Assembly (NCBI RefSeq): GCF_003350545.1 | Contig: NZ_QQBA01000021.1 | Coordinates: 1 to 36,127, forward strand | Length of the DNA stretch: 36,127 nt | Direction: 5' to 3' | From: Flavobacterium glaciei | GTDB taxonomy: Bacteria; Bacteroidota; Bacteroidia; Flavobacteriales; Flavobacteriaceae | Program-made: the position numbers and the translations under genes | The notes under the pieces: model-generated | Database searches by the model: none | Told to the model about the DNA's origin: nothing | What the model saw: only the letters and a program-made list of their open reading frames with translations | Part shown: positions 26,634-34,223 of the stretch, one piece after another | Layout of the letters: each line of letters starts with the position of its first letter | Position numbering within the stretch: the stretch's first letter is position 1

Positions 26634-29600
26634 ATGATCCATTTCTTTGAAAACCAAAGCAAAACTGTTTTTGCCGTACAAACGCAAAATGCATTGAGCG
26701 AAGTCGAAATGTCGGCTCAAGACATTTCAAAACTTAACTGGCTTTTTGCCGATTCAAATAAAATAGAAAAATCCGTACTGACGGATTTTTTTGTTGGTCC
26801 TCGCGCCACAATGGTAACACCGTGGAGTACCAATGCAGTGGAAATCACCCAAAATATGGGAATATCTGGCATCATTAGAATCGAAGAATTTCAGAGAGTA
26901 ACCACTGATTTTTCTGATTTTGACCCGATGCTTTCGCAAAAATACACTGAGTTAAATCAAGATATTTTTACTATCAATGTACTTCCAGAATCTATTTTGG
27001 ACATCGATGATATTGCTGCTTACAATGTAAAAGAAGGATTGTCTTTAAGTCCTGATGAAGTGGAATATTTAGATAATCTAGCGATTAAATTAGGACGAAA
27101 ACTAACAGATTCTGAGATTTTTGGTTTCTCACAAGCTAATTCAGAACACTGTCGTCACAAGATTTTCAATGGGAAATTTATCATTGACGGAGAAGAAAAA
27201 GAATCTTCTTTATTCAAATTAATCAAGAAAACATCTCAAGAAAACCCGAACGATATCGTTTCGGCATACAAAGATAACGTTGCTTTTGTAAAAGGGCCAC
27301 GGGTACAACAATTTGCTCCAAAAAGTGCTGATAAACCTGATTTTTATGAAGTAAAAGAATTTGATTCGGTTATTTCATTAAAAGCAGAAACACACAATTT
27401 CCCAACAACTGTAGAGCCTTTTAACGGAGCTGCAACGGGTTCTGGTGGAGAAATCCGTGATCGTTTAGCAGGTGGACAAGGTTCTTTGCCAATGGCTGGA
27501 ACGGCAGTTTACATGACTTCATACTCTCGTTTAGAAGAATCATTAGACTCCGCTCAGAGTAGCAGACCGTGGGAAAACGGTATGGCCGAAAGAAAATGGT
27601 TGTATCAAACCCCAATGGATATTTTGATCAAAGCATCCAACGGAGCTTCTGATTTTGGAAATAAATTTGGGCAACCATTAATTACAGGTTCTATCCTAAC
27701 TTTTGAACACGAAGAAGACGCTCGCAAACTTGGTTTCGACAAAGTGATTATGCAAGCGGGTGGAATTGGATACGGAAAATTAGATCAAGCGATTAAGAAA
27801 AAACCACAAACAGGTGATAAAATAGTTATCCTTGGTGGGGAAAATTATAGAATTGGAATGGGTGGAGCTGCAGTTTCTTCAGCAGATACAGGAGCTTTTA
27901 GTTCAGGAATTGAATTGAACGCAATTCAACGTTCGAACCCGGAAATGCAAAAACGTGCTGCTAATGCCATTCGTGGTTTAGTAGAAAGTGATAGCAATCC
28001 AATTGTTTCGATTCACGATCACGGAGCTGGAGGACATTTAAACTGTCTTTCGGAATTAGTGGAAGAAACCGGTGGATTAATTGATTTAGACAAATTGCCT
28101 GTGGGTGACCCTACCCTTTCGGCAAAAGAAATAATTGGTAACGAATCTCAAGAACGAATGGGATTAGTTATCGCCAAAGAAAACATTGATTTATTGCAGA
28201 AAATTGCCGACCGTGAGCGTTCTCCAATGTATCAAGTGGGAGATGTAACCGGAGATCACCGTTTTACTTTCGAATCTAAATCAACAGGTGCTAAACCAAT
28301 GGATTTTGCATTAGAAGACTTTTTTGGAAGTTCTCCAAAAGTGGTTATTACAGACAAAACAATCGAAAGAAACTATACTGATTTAGTATACGACAAGAAA
28401 AACATTTCGACCTACTTAGAGCAAGTACTTCAACTGGAAGCAGTAGCTTGTAAAGATTGGTTAACTAATAAAGTTGACCGTTGTGTAGGTGGTAAAGTGG
28501 CTAAGCAACAATGCGCTGGCCCATTACAATTGCCTTTGAATAACTGTGGTGTAATGGCTTTAGATTATCAAGGTATAGAAGGAATAGCAACCTCGATTGG
28601 GCACTCGCCTATTGCTTCATTAATTGATCCGGTGAGCGGAACAAGAACGGCTATTGCTGAATCTTTATCAAATATTATTTGGGCTCCAATAAAAGATGGA
28701 TTAAAAGGGATTTCACTTTCGGCAAACTGGATGTGGGCTTGTAAAAACGATGGAGAAGACGCTCGTTTGTACGCAGCAGTTCAAGCTTGTTCGGATTTTG
28801 CAATCGAATTGGGAATCAATATTCCAACAGGAAAAGACTCCCTTTCGATGAAACAAAAATATCCAAATGATGAAGTAATCGCACCGGGAACGGTAATTAT
28901 TTCAGCAGGTGGAAATTGCACCGACATTAGAAAAGTAGTAGAGCCTGTTTTACAAAGAGACGGTGGTTCTATTTATTACATCAATTTGTCACAAGATGAT
29001 TTCAAATTAGGTGGTTCTTCGTTTGCACAAACGCTGAATACTATTGGAAAAGAAGTGCCAACGATTAAAGACACTGCCTTTTTCAAAAGAGCCTTTAATA
29101 CCATTCAGGAATTAATTTTAGAAAACAATATCCTTGCAGGACACGATATAGGAAGTGGTGGTTTGATTACAACTTTATTAGAAATGTGTTTTGCCGATGT
29201 GAATTTGGGAGCTAAAATAGACTTCTCGGGATTCGAAGAAAAAGACATTATCAAATACCTTTTTGCTGAAAATATCGGAATTGTTTTCCAAGCAAAATCA
29301 GATGCTGAAGTGGAATCTAAATTAAGTACTAATAATGTTTCTTTCTATAAATTAGGAACGGCTACAAATGAAGCGACTTTAGACTTTGGTCCTTGTAAAT
29401 TAGACATTGCTAAATATAGAGATGTTTGGTACAAAACTTCGTTTTTATTAGACCAAAAACAATCGAAAAACGGAACAGCTCAAGCACGTTTTGACAATTA
29501 TAAAAACCAAGCGTTACACTATACTTTTCCTTCACATTTTACAGGAAAATTACCTGTCACTTCGAGCGCAGTCGAGAGACCTAAAGCAGCTATTATCCGT

Positions 29601-30323
29601 GAAAAAGGAAGTAACTCGGAGCGTGAAATGGCAAATGCGATGTACTTAGCCGGTTTTGATGTAAAAGATGTTCACATGACCGATTTGATTTCGGGTCGTG
29701 AAACATTAGAAGACATTCAGTTTATTGGTGCTGTTGGTGGATTCTCTAATTCAGATGTTTTAGGTTCTGCCAAAGGTTGGGCTGGAGCATTTTTATACAA
29801 TGAAAAAGCAAAAACCGCTCTAGACAATTTCTTCAAAAGAGAAGATACGTTATCTGTTGGAATTTGTAATGGTTGTCAATTGTTTATGGAATTGGAAGTA
29901 ATCAATCCGGAGCATGAAGTACACGGAAAAATGTTACACAACGACAGCCATAAACACGAAAGCATTTTTACATCGGTTACGGTACAGGAAAACAATTCAG
30001 TGATGCTTTCATCATTAGCAGGAAGTACACTTGGAGTTTGGGTTTCGCATGGTGAAGGGAAATTCAACTTACCAATGGGTGAAGAAAACTATAATATTGT
30101 TGGGAAATACGGCTACGATAGTTATCCTGCTAATCCAAATGGCTCTGATTATAACACAGCAATGTTGTGTGATAAAACGGGTCGTCACTTGGTAATGATG
30201 CCACATATTGAGCGTTCTACTTTTCAATGGAACTGGGCACATTATCCAAAAGATAGAAACGATGAAGTTTCGCCTTGGCACGAGGCTTTTATCAATGCCA
30301 GAAAATGGATGGATAAAAAATAA
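26634..30323 (+). CDS. purL: Phosphoribosylformylglycinamidine synthase, large type
   Basis: A 1229-residue single-chain FGAM synthase, the fourth step of purine synthesis, carrying synthase and glutaminase parts together. Synthase motifs include SQANSEHCRHKIF (near 165), HNFPTTVEPFNGAATGSGGE (near 245-265) and SIHDHGAGGHLNCLSELVEE (near 460). The C-terminal glutaminase has Cys1078 in GICNGCQ and the acid-base residues in PHIERSTFQWNWAHYP. ATG 26634 is chosen over the upstream TTG because that lies inside the promoter box. Two short segments (26691-26714 and 29556-29580) match interspersed-repeat sequence and look like in-frame insertions. Confidence 0.95.
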   Translation: MIHFFENQSKTVFAVQTQNALSEVEMSAQDISKLNWLFADSNKIEKSVLTDFFVGPRATMVTPWSTNAVEITQNMGISGIIRIEEFQRVTTDFSDFDPMLSQKYTELNQDIFTINVLPESILDIDDIAAYNVKEGLSLSPDEVEYLDNLAIKLGRKLTDSEIFGFSQANSEHCRHKIFNGKFIIDGEEKESSLFKLIKKTSQENPNDIVSAYKDNVAFVKGPRVQQFAPKSADKPDFYEVKEFDSVISLKAETHNFPTTVEPFNGAATGSGGEIRDRLAGGQGSLPMAGTAVYMTSYSRLEESLDSAQSSRPWENGMAERKWLYQTPMDILIKASNGASDFGNKFGQPLITGSILTFEHEEDARKLGFDKVIMQAGGIGYGKLDQAIKKKPQTGDKIVILGGENYRIGMGGAAVSSADTGAFSSGIELNAIQRSNPEMQKRAANAIRGLVESDSNPIVSIHDHGAGGHLNCLSELVEETGGLIDLDKLPVGDPTLSAKEIIGNESQERMGLVIAKENIDLLQKIADRERSPMYQVGDVTGDHRFTFESKSTGAKPMDFALEDFFGSSPKVVITDKTIERNYTDLVYDKKNISTYLEQVLQLEAVACKDWLTNKVDRCVGGKVAKQQCAGPLQLPLNNCGVMALDYQGIEGIATSIGHSPIASLIDPVSGTRTAIAESLSNIIWAPIKDGLKGISLSANWMWACKNDGEDARLYAAVQACSDFAIELGINIPTGKDSLSMKQKYPNDEVIAPGTVIISAGGNCTDIRKVVEPVLQRDGGSIYYINLSQDDFKLGGSSFAQTLNTIGKEVPTIKDTAFFKRAFNTIQELILENNILAGHDIGSGGLITTLLEMCFADVNLGAKIDFSGFEEKDIIKYLFAENIGIVFQAKSDAEVESKLSTNNVSFYKLGTATNEATLDFGPCKLDIAKYRDVWYKTSFLLDQKQSKNGTAQARFDNYKNQALHYTFPSHFTGKLPVTSSAVERPKAAIIREKGSNSEREMANAMYLAGFDVKDVHMTDLISGRETLEDIQFIGAVGGFSNSDVLGSAKGWAGAFLYNEKAKTALDNFFKREDTLSVGICNGCQLFMELEVINPEHEVHGKMLHNDSHKHESIFTSVTVQENNSVMLSSLAGSTLGVWVSHGEGKFNLPMGEENYNIVGKYGYDSYPANPNGSDYNTAMLCDKTGRHLVMMPHIERSTFQWNWAHYPKDRNDEVSPWHEAFINARKWMDKK
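26691..26714 (-). repeat. Interspersed-repeat fragment within purL, N-terminal
   Basis: On the minus strand this reads TTTCGACTTCGCTCAATGC, the short motif common between genes in flavobacteria. Here it is translated as ALSEVEMS near residues 20-27 of PurL. The segment at 29556-29580 belongs to the same family (TCGACT-G-CGCTC core on the minus strand). Confidence 0.5.
29556..29580 (-). repeat. Interspersed-repeat fragment within purL, interdomain
   Basis: The plus strand reads GTCACTTCGAGCGCAGTCGA, the other common form of the flavobacterial short repeat, translated as VTSSAVER near residues 975-982. That is the linker between the synthase and glutaminase domains (just before PKAAIIREKGSNSERE), a place tolerant of insertion. 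Confidence 0.55.
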
Positions 30324-30341
30324 TTTTTTGATTTACTATAT

Positions 30342-30372
30342 AAAAGCGTTCCTGAAAAGGAGCGCTTTTTTT
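30342..30372 (+). terminator. Terminator of purL
   Basis: A stem AAAAGCGTTCC/GGAGCGCTTTT (one T-G pair, loop TGAAAA) followed by a T tract, 19 bases after the purL stop. Confidence 0.85.
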
Positions 30373-30403
30373 GTGGAGATAATTTAAAAGCTATCTTGAT
30401 GAT

Positions 30404-30433
30404 TTGTAAGATAATATTTAAATTGTATCTTTG
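30404..30433 (+). promoter_or_regulatory. Orphan promoter at the island junction
   Basis: TTG (30404-30406), 19 bases, TATCTTTG (30426-30433): an exact match to the Bacteroidetes pattern. The nearest downstream start codon is about 250 bases away. It may be the stranded promoter of a displaced gene, may make a short hairpin RNA, or may feed the island. Confidence 0.6.
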
Positions 30434-30512
30434 AAAGTAATACGCTACACAGTAGCGCCTATCCACCCAAAATCAGAGGTTTAAGCGCTATTTTGTAGCG
30501 CATTTATACAAG

Positions 30513-30526
30513 TTGGTGGCAAGCTG
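30513..30526 (+). repeat. Left member of an inverted near-repeat around the RM module
   Basis: TTGGTGGCAAGCTG matches the reverse complement of 34121-34134 in 12 of 14 positions. The pair brackets the four restriction-modification genes. Confidence 0.4.
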
Positions 30527-30619
30527 AAAAAAACTCACGTAATTTAGAACTTTTATTTTTTAAACACCAAATTTCAGAGCTATAAAACCCCAAATAGCTA
30601 AAATTATACAACAGTAAAA

Positions 30620-30634
30620 TGCTAACTTTAGTAT
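30620..30634 (+). promoter_or_regulatory. C-box-like operator 1
   Basis: TGCTAACTTTAGTAT matches 30666-30680 in 14 of 15 positions, 46 bases apart. The core ACTTTAGT fits the ACTnnAGT dyad at the centre of C-protein boxes. It lies upstream of the likely promoter, where a C protein would activate. Confidence 0.55.
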
Positions 30635-30665
30635 GTAGTATAAGAAAAAGTATAGGACTACTTTG

Positions 30666-30680
30666 TGCTAACTATAGTAT
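30666..30680 (+). promoter_or_regulatory. C-box-like operator 2
   Basis: TGCTAACTATAGTAT has a perfectly palindromic core, ACTATAGT, and ends 5 bases before the ATG at 30686. A -7-like TACTTTG (30659-30665) lies immediately before it, so binding here would block transcription start. Confidence 0.55.
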
Positions 30681-30685
30681 ACTCA

Positions 30686-30913
30686 ATGAACACAGAATTA
30701 TCCCAAAATTTCGGTAAAATTATTAGAGAACTTCGAAATGAAAAAAAACTTTCTCAAGAAGAATTAGGATTTCAATCCAATCTTCATCGAACATATATTG
30801 GAATGATTGAAAGAGGAGAAAAAAACATTACTCTCGAAAATATTGAAAAATTATCAAAAGGTCTTGATGTATCTATGAAGTTAATATTTGAAAAACTTAA
30901 TAAAATACATTAA
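30686..30913 (+). CDS. C-protein-like XRE-family HTH regulator of the RM operon
   Basis: A 75-residue single-domain HTH protein of XRE/Cro type. It runs LSQEELGFQSNLHRTYIGMIERGEKN and ITLENIEKLSKGLDV, the layout of controller (C) proteins that time restriction after methylation. The frame opens at GTG 30665, but that codon overlaps the promoter-like TACTTTG and operator box 2, so ATG 30686 is the better start. Its stop overlaps the ATG of the endonuclease by one base (TAATG). The two ACTnnAGT boxes upstream suggest the usual activate-then-repress autoregulation, which is inferred from layout. Confidence 0.85.
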   Translation: MNTELSQNFGKIIRELRNEKKLSQEELGFQSNLHRTYIGMIERGEKNITLENIEKLSKGLDVSMKLIFEKLNKIH

Positions 30914-32112
30914 TGAAAATCACATTTTTAGGGCAAGGTTTCGAGTCCGAATCAAAAAAATCTGTTGGTAATACAATAATCAAATTATTCAAAGAAAATA
31001 AATTCAACTCTTTTACTGGTATTTCTGCATTCGCGAGTGAAGCTGGTGTTGTAGGACTTTCTGAATGTATTGCTAGTGGAGCCGAATTTTATAAAACTTT
31101 GAACTTAATTGTCGGGGTTGACCAAGAAGGGACTTCAAAGAAAGCATTAATAGAAATTAATGAACTAGGAATAAACAGTTACATATTTTATCAAAAAGAG
31201 TCACCAATTTTTCATCCAAAAATATATTTATTTGAAGGCGAAAATGACACAACATTAATAGTTGGCTCATCTAATTTAACAGCAAGAGGATTTTTTGGAA
31301 ACATTGAAAGTTCTTTAATGGTTGAATTTAAAAATGATAATGTTGATGGAATAAAATTATTAAAAGAAGTCAAAGATTATTACAGTACATTATTTGATTT
31401 TTCAGACCAAAATTTATTTAAAATTTCACCTGAAATTATAAATAAATTCGTTCTTGAGGGAATTGTCCCAACAACAAAAGTTTGGCAAGAAAAACACAAA
31501 AAAGATACTTCAAACAGAGCACCTCAAGAAGGAAATGATTTGGAAATTCCAAAAAGACCAACAGTTAAAATCCCTTCAAACTTTAAAGGTAGGTACAAAT
31601 CAAATAAAACAGTTTCAAAATTAATTACTGAACTTGAAATCGATAATCACTTTGAATTCGAAAATATTGAAAACAATCAAATTTTATGGCAAAGTGAGTC
31701 TTTAACTGAAAGAGATTTAAATATTCCAAAAGGAGCAAACACAAATCCAACTGGTTCAATGCTTTTTAAAAAAGGAACATTAAAAGATATAGACCAAAGA
31801 CATCATTTTAGAGATATTGTATTTCATACTCTTGGTTGGAAATTTGATACAACTGCTGGAAAAACACATTTAGAAAGAGCAATTGCACAAATAAGATTTG
31901 TGATTAATGGAACAGATTATGGAATATTTCCTATTACAATAACACATAATCCTAAAACTGATACTGCTTCTTACAAACAAAAAAATTCAATGACACAGTT
32001 AAGTTGGGGAGAAACCAAAAATCTAATAGCTCAAGATGAGTTAATTGGAAAAACAGCAACACTTTATAAAGATGTAACTGTTGCAGATGCATTTACCTTA
32101 ATTATCGAATAA
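30913..32112 (+). CDS. PLD-superfamily type II restriction endonuclease (NgoFVII/BfiI-like)
   Basis: A 399-residue protein with an N-terminal PLD nuclease domain. The catalytic motif is HPKIYLF (His101, Lys103) followed by GSSNLTARGF (Asn121). Only one such motif is present, so the active site would form between two subunits, as in BfiI; this class needs no metal ion. The C-terminal part (about 235-399) with LWQSESLTERDLNIPKGANT resembles the B3-like DNA-recognition domain of NgoFVII/BfiI-type enzymes. Translation is coupled to the C-protein-like gene by a one-base overlap. The recognition sequence cannot be read from the gene. Confidence 0.82.
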   Translation: MKITFLGQGFESESKKSVGNTIIKLFKENKFNSFTGISAFASEAGVVGLSECIASGAEFYKTLNLIVGVDQEGTSKKALIEINELGINSYIFYQKESPIFHPKIYLFEGENDTTLIVGSSNLTARGFFGNIESSLMVEFKNDNVDGIKLLKEVKDYYSTLFDFSDQNLFKISPEIINKFVLEGIVPTTKVWQEKHKKDTSNRAPQEGNDLEIPKRPTVKIPSNFKGRYKSNKTVSKLITELEIDNHFEFENIENNQILWQSESLTERDLNIPKGANTNPTGSMLFKKGTLKDIDQRHHFRDIVFHTLGWKFDTTAGKTHLERAIAQIRFVINGTDYGIFPITITHNPKTDTASYKQKNSMTQLSWGETKNLIAQDELIGKTATLYKDVTVADAFTLIIE

Positions 32113-32140
32113 ATATTTTCATAGTTCAAAAAATTAAACT

Positions 32141-32167
32141 AATTTTGGACTAAATCTGTCCAAAATT
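32141..32167 (+). promoter_or_regulatory. Inverted-repeat operator before the second HTH gene
   Basis: AATTTTGGAC and GTCCAAAATT form a perfect 10-bp inverted repeat with a 7-base spacer, ending 2 bases before the ATG at 32170. A -7-like TAAATCTG overlaps the spacer. It is unlike the ACTnnAGT boxes of the first regulator, so the two HTH proteins probably have separate sites. Confidence 0.65.
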
Positions 32168-32169
32168 TT

Positions 32170-32487
32170 ATGCAATTAGAAAAATCATTCGGAGAAACAA
32201 TTAGAGATTTACGCATTGAAAATCATCTAACATTACGAGAAGTTGCCAAGCATTTGCAAATTGATACTTCAATGCTTGGTAAAATTGAAAAAAATAATCG
32301 AAATCCATCGAAACAATTCATTAAGGATATTTCAAATTTATTCGGGATTGAAGAGAAATTACTTATAGTTGCTCATTTAAGTGACACTGTTGCCTATTCA
32401 ATTTTAGATGAAGAATTAGCTAGCGAAGTCTTGCAAGTAGCAGAAGAAAAAATTAATTATTATATTAAAAATAAAGCCAACAAATAA
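32170..32487 (+). CDS. Second XRE-family HTH regulator of the RM operon
   Basis: A 105-residue protein with an N-terminal XRE HTH (about residues 8-62: IRDLRIENHLTLREVAKHL, DTSMLGKIEKNNRNPS) and a helical C-terminal tail (about 65-105) that may mediate dimerisation. It lies 57 bases after the endonuclease gene and its stop overlaps the methyltransferase ATG by one base (TAATG). With its own inverted repeat directly upstream, it most simply represses itself and the methyltransferase. HTH genes directly before methyltransferases are known in RM systems; having this in addition to a C-like protein is less usual. Confidence 0.85.
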   Translation: MQLEKSFGETIRDLRIENHLTLREVAKHLQIDTSMLGKIEKNNRNPSKQFIKDISNLFGIEEKLLIVAHLSDTVAYSILDEELASEVLQVAEEKINYYIKNKANK

Positions 32488-34094
32488 TGCAATTAATAAA
32501 AGAAGCAACAAGCGAAAAATTAAGAGGTGGCTTTTACACACCTGAACCAATTGCATCATTTATTTTAAAATGGGCATTTAATGGGAATAAAGAATTAGAT
32601 ATTCTAGAGCCAAGTTGTGGAGATGGTGTTTTTTTAAAAGAAATACAAAAAGGAAACTACGAATACAATTCTGTTACTGCAATTGAATTTGATGAAGTTG
32701 AAGCAGAAAAATCAGAAGCTATTGCGTTAAATAAATCGTCTGTAATTAATGAAGATTTTCATAAATATTGTATTAATACAGAGAGAAGATTTGATTTAAT
32801 TATTGGAAATCCACCTTACATTAGATATCAATATTTCAACAAGGAACAACAACAATATGCTTCAGATATTTTTAATAAAGCAAGTTTAAAATATTCGAAA
32901 TTAACTAACGCTTGGGTTTCATTCGTTGTTGGTTCTTCTCTCCTTTTAAAAGAAGAAGGTAAAATTGGTTTCGTTCTGCCAGCTGAAATCCTTCAAGTTT
33001 CTTACGCTCAACCGTTGAGAGAGTTTTTATCTCATTTTTACAACAAAATAAATATTGTTTCTTTTGAAAAACTTGTATTTCCAAATATTCAACAAGAAGT
33101 AGTTTTGTTGCTTTGCGAAAAAAATAATTCTAATTCTCATTTAATAGAACATTTAGAATTAAGAGACGCAGGAGAACTTAAAAAATTAGATGTCTCTAAA
33201 TTAAAAAGCCCTAAAAAGAAAATTGATTTCAAATCAAATAAATGGACTTTTTACTTTCTTGAGCAAGAAGAGATTGATTTTCTAGAAAGACTTCAGTCTG
33301 ACAAAAAATTCAATCAATTAGGAAAGTATGCCAAAGTAGAAGTAGGAATTACAACTGGTTCAAATCCATTTTTCACAGTTCCTCTTTCAATAATACAATT
33401 TTATAATCTAGAAAAGTATGCAAAACCATTAGTTGGAAGAAGCGTGCAAGTTCCAAGTGCAATATTTACCACCGAAGATTGGAATAAAAATCGAGATAAA
33501 GAAGCTAGAACACATTTTCTGTCCTTTCCAAAAATGGCAGAGTTGAATGGCTCTATTGGAGCTAGAGATTACATAGCTTTTGGAGAAGAAGAAAAAATTA
33601 ATGAAGGTTATAAATGTAGAATAAGAGATGAATGGCAAATTGTGCCATCACAACGAATCTCTGAAGCTCTCTTTATTCGCAGAAACAATAGGTATCCAAA
33701 ATTGATTATCAACGAAGCTAAAGCATTCACAACAGATACAATGCATCGTGTTACAGTAAAACCGAACATTGATTTAACCGCTTTGACAGCCAGTTATTAT
33801 AATTCACTATCATTAGCGTTTTCAGAAATTTGTGGAAGAAGTCACGGTGGAGGTGTTTTAGAATTAATGCCAAATGAAGTTGAAAGAATTTTACTGCCTT
33901 ACAATGAAAACAACTCAAATTTACTTCCTATTATTGATAAAATGATAAGAGAGAAAAAAGACATTTCTGAAATATTAAAAATAACAAACCAAAAAATACT
34001 GAAAGAAAATTATGGACTTTCAGATTATGAAATTGAATTAGCCGATAGTATCTGGAAAAAACTATCAAAAAGAAGATTGAACAGAGGAAAATAA
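32487..34094 (+). CDS. N6-adenine DNA methyltransferase of the RM system
   Basis: A 535-residue class I SAM-dependent methyltransferase. The N-terminal region has GGFYTPEPIASFILKWAF, the SAM motif LEPSCGDGVF (near 40-49) and the catalytic NPPY at residues 108-111 in IIGNPPYIRYQYF, which marks N6-adenine methylation. The C-terminal half (about 260-480) should carry target recognition, ending in ICGRSHGGGVLELMPNEVER, as in Eco57I/TaqI-like enzymes. It protects the host DNA from the PLD endonuclease encoded two genes upstream. No separate specificity subunit is present. Confidence 0.88.
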   Translation: MQLIKEATSEKLRGGFYTPEPIASFILKWAFNGNKELDILEPSCGDGVFLKEIQKGNYEYNSVTAIEFDEVEAEKSEAIALNKSSVINEDFHKYCINTERRFDLIIGNPPYIRYQYFNKEQQQYASDIFNKASLKYSKLTNAWVSFVVGSSLLLKEEGKIGFVLPAEILQVSYAQPLREFLSHFYNKINIVSFEKLVFPNIQQEVVLLLCEKNNSNSHLIEHLELRDAGELKKLDVSKLKSPKKKIDFKSNKWTFYFLEQEEIDFLERLQSDKKFNQLGKYAKVEVGITTGSNPFFTVPLSIIQFYNLEKYAKPLVGRSVQVPSAIFTTEDWNKNRDKEARTHFLSFPKMAELNGSIGARDYIAFGEEEKINEGYKCRIRDEWQIVPSQRISEALFIRRNNRYPKLIINEAKAFTTDTMHRVTVKPNIDLTALTASYYNSLSLAFSEICGRSHGGGVLELMPNEVERILLPYNENNSNLLPIIDKMIREKKDISEILKITNQKILKENYGLSDYEIELADSIWKKLSKRRLNRGK

Positions 34095-34120
34095 GCAAAT
34101 GGAAAATTGAAACGTTGAAA

Positions 34121-34134
34121 CAGCCAGCCACCAA
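34121..34134 (-). repeat. Right member of the inverted near-repeat around the RM module
   Basis: CAGCCAGCCACCAA is, as reverse complement, 12/14 identical to 30513-30526. It lies 27 bases after the methyltransferase stop. Confidence 0.4.
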
Positions 34135-34139
34135 AAAGC

Positions 34140-34180
34140 TAGGGTTTCTTTGCGGCTGAAAGCCGAACAATGAAGCCCTA
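34140..34180. repeat. Nested hairpin in a cassette-like spacer
   Basis: The outer stem TAGGGTTTC/GAAGCCCTA (34140-34148 with 34172-34180, one wobble) encloses an inner stem CGGCT/AGCCG (34153-34157 with 34161-34165). No T tract follows, so it is not a standard terminator. It separates the RM operon from the next orphan gene. Confidence 0.45.
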
Positions 34181-34223
34181 TCTGATAGTGCCAAGTATTA
34201 CGCAGAATAAACCTTTAAGATTG

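Larger units (their letters stand above)
30373..30685 (+). other. Junction between purL and the restriction-modification island
   Basis: No gene. It holds a complete promoter (30404-30433), two perfect 6-bp hairpins of related GC-rich sequence (30443-30457 and 30485-30501), one end of a 14-bp inverted near-repeat (30513-30526), and the two operator-like boxes before the first HTH gene (30620-30634 and 30666-30680). Confidence 0.6.

Noticed and set aside
34..30683. The 11-mer TATAGTATACT shared by 34-44 and 30673-30683
   Set aside because: It is short and AT-rich, so a chance match is likely; there is no other link between the two places.
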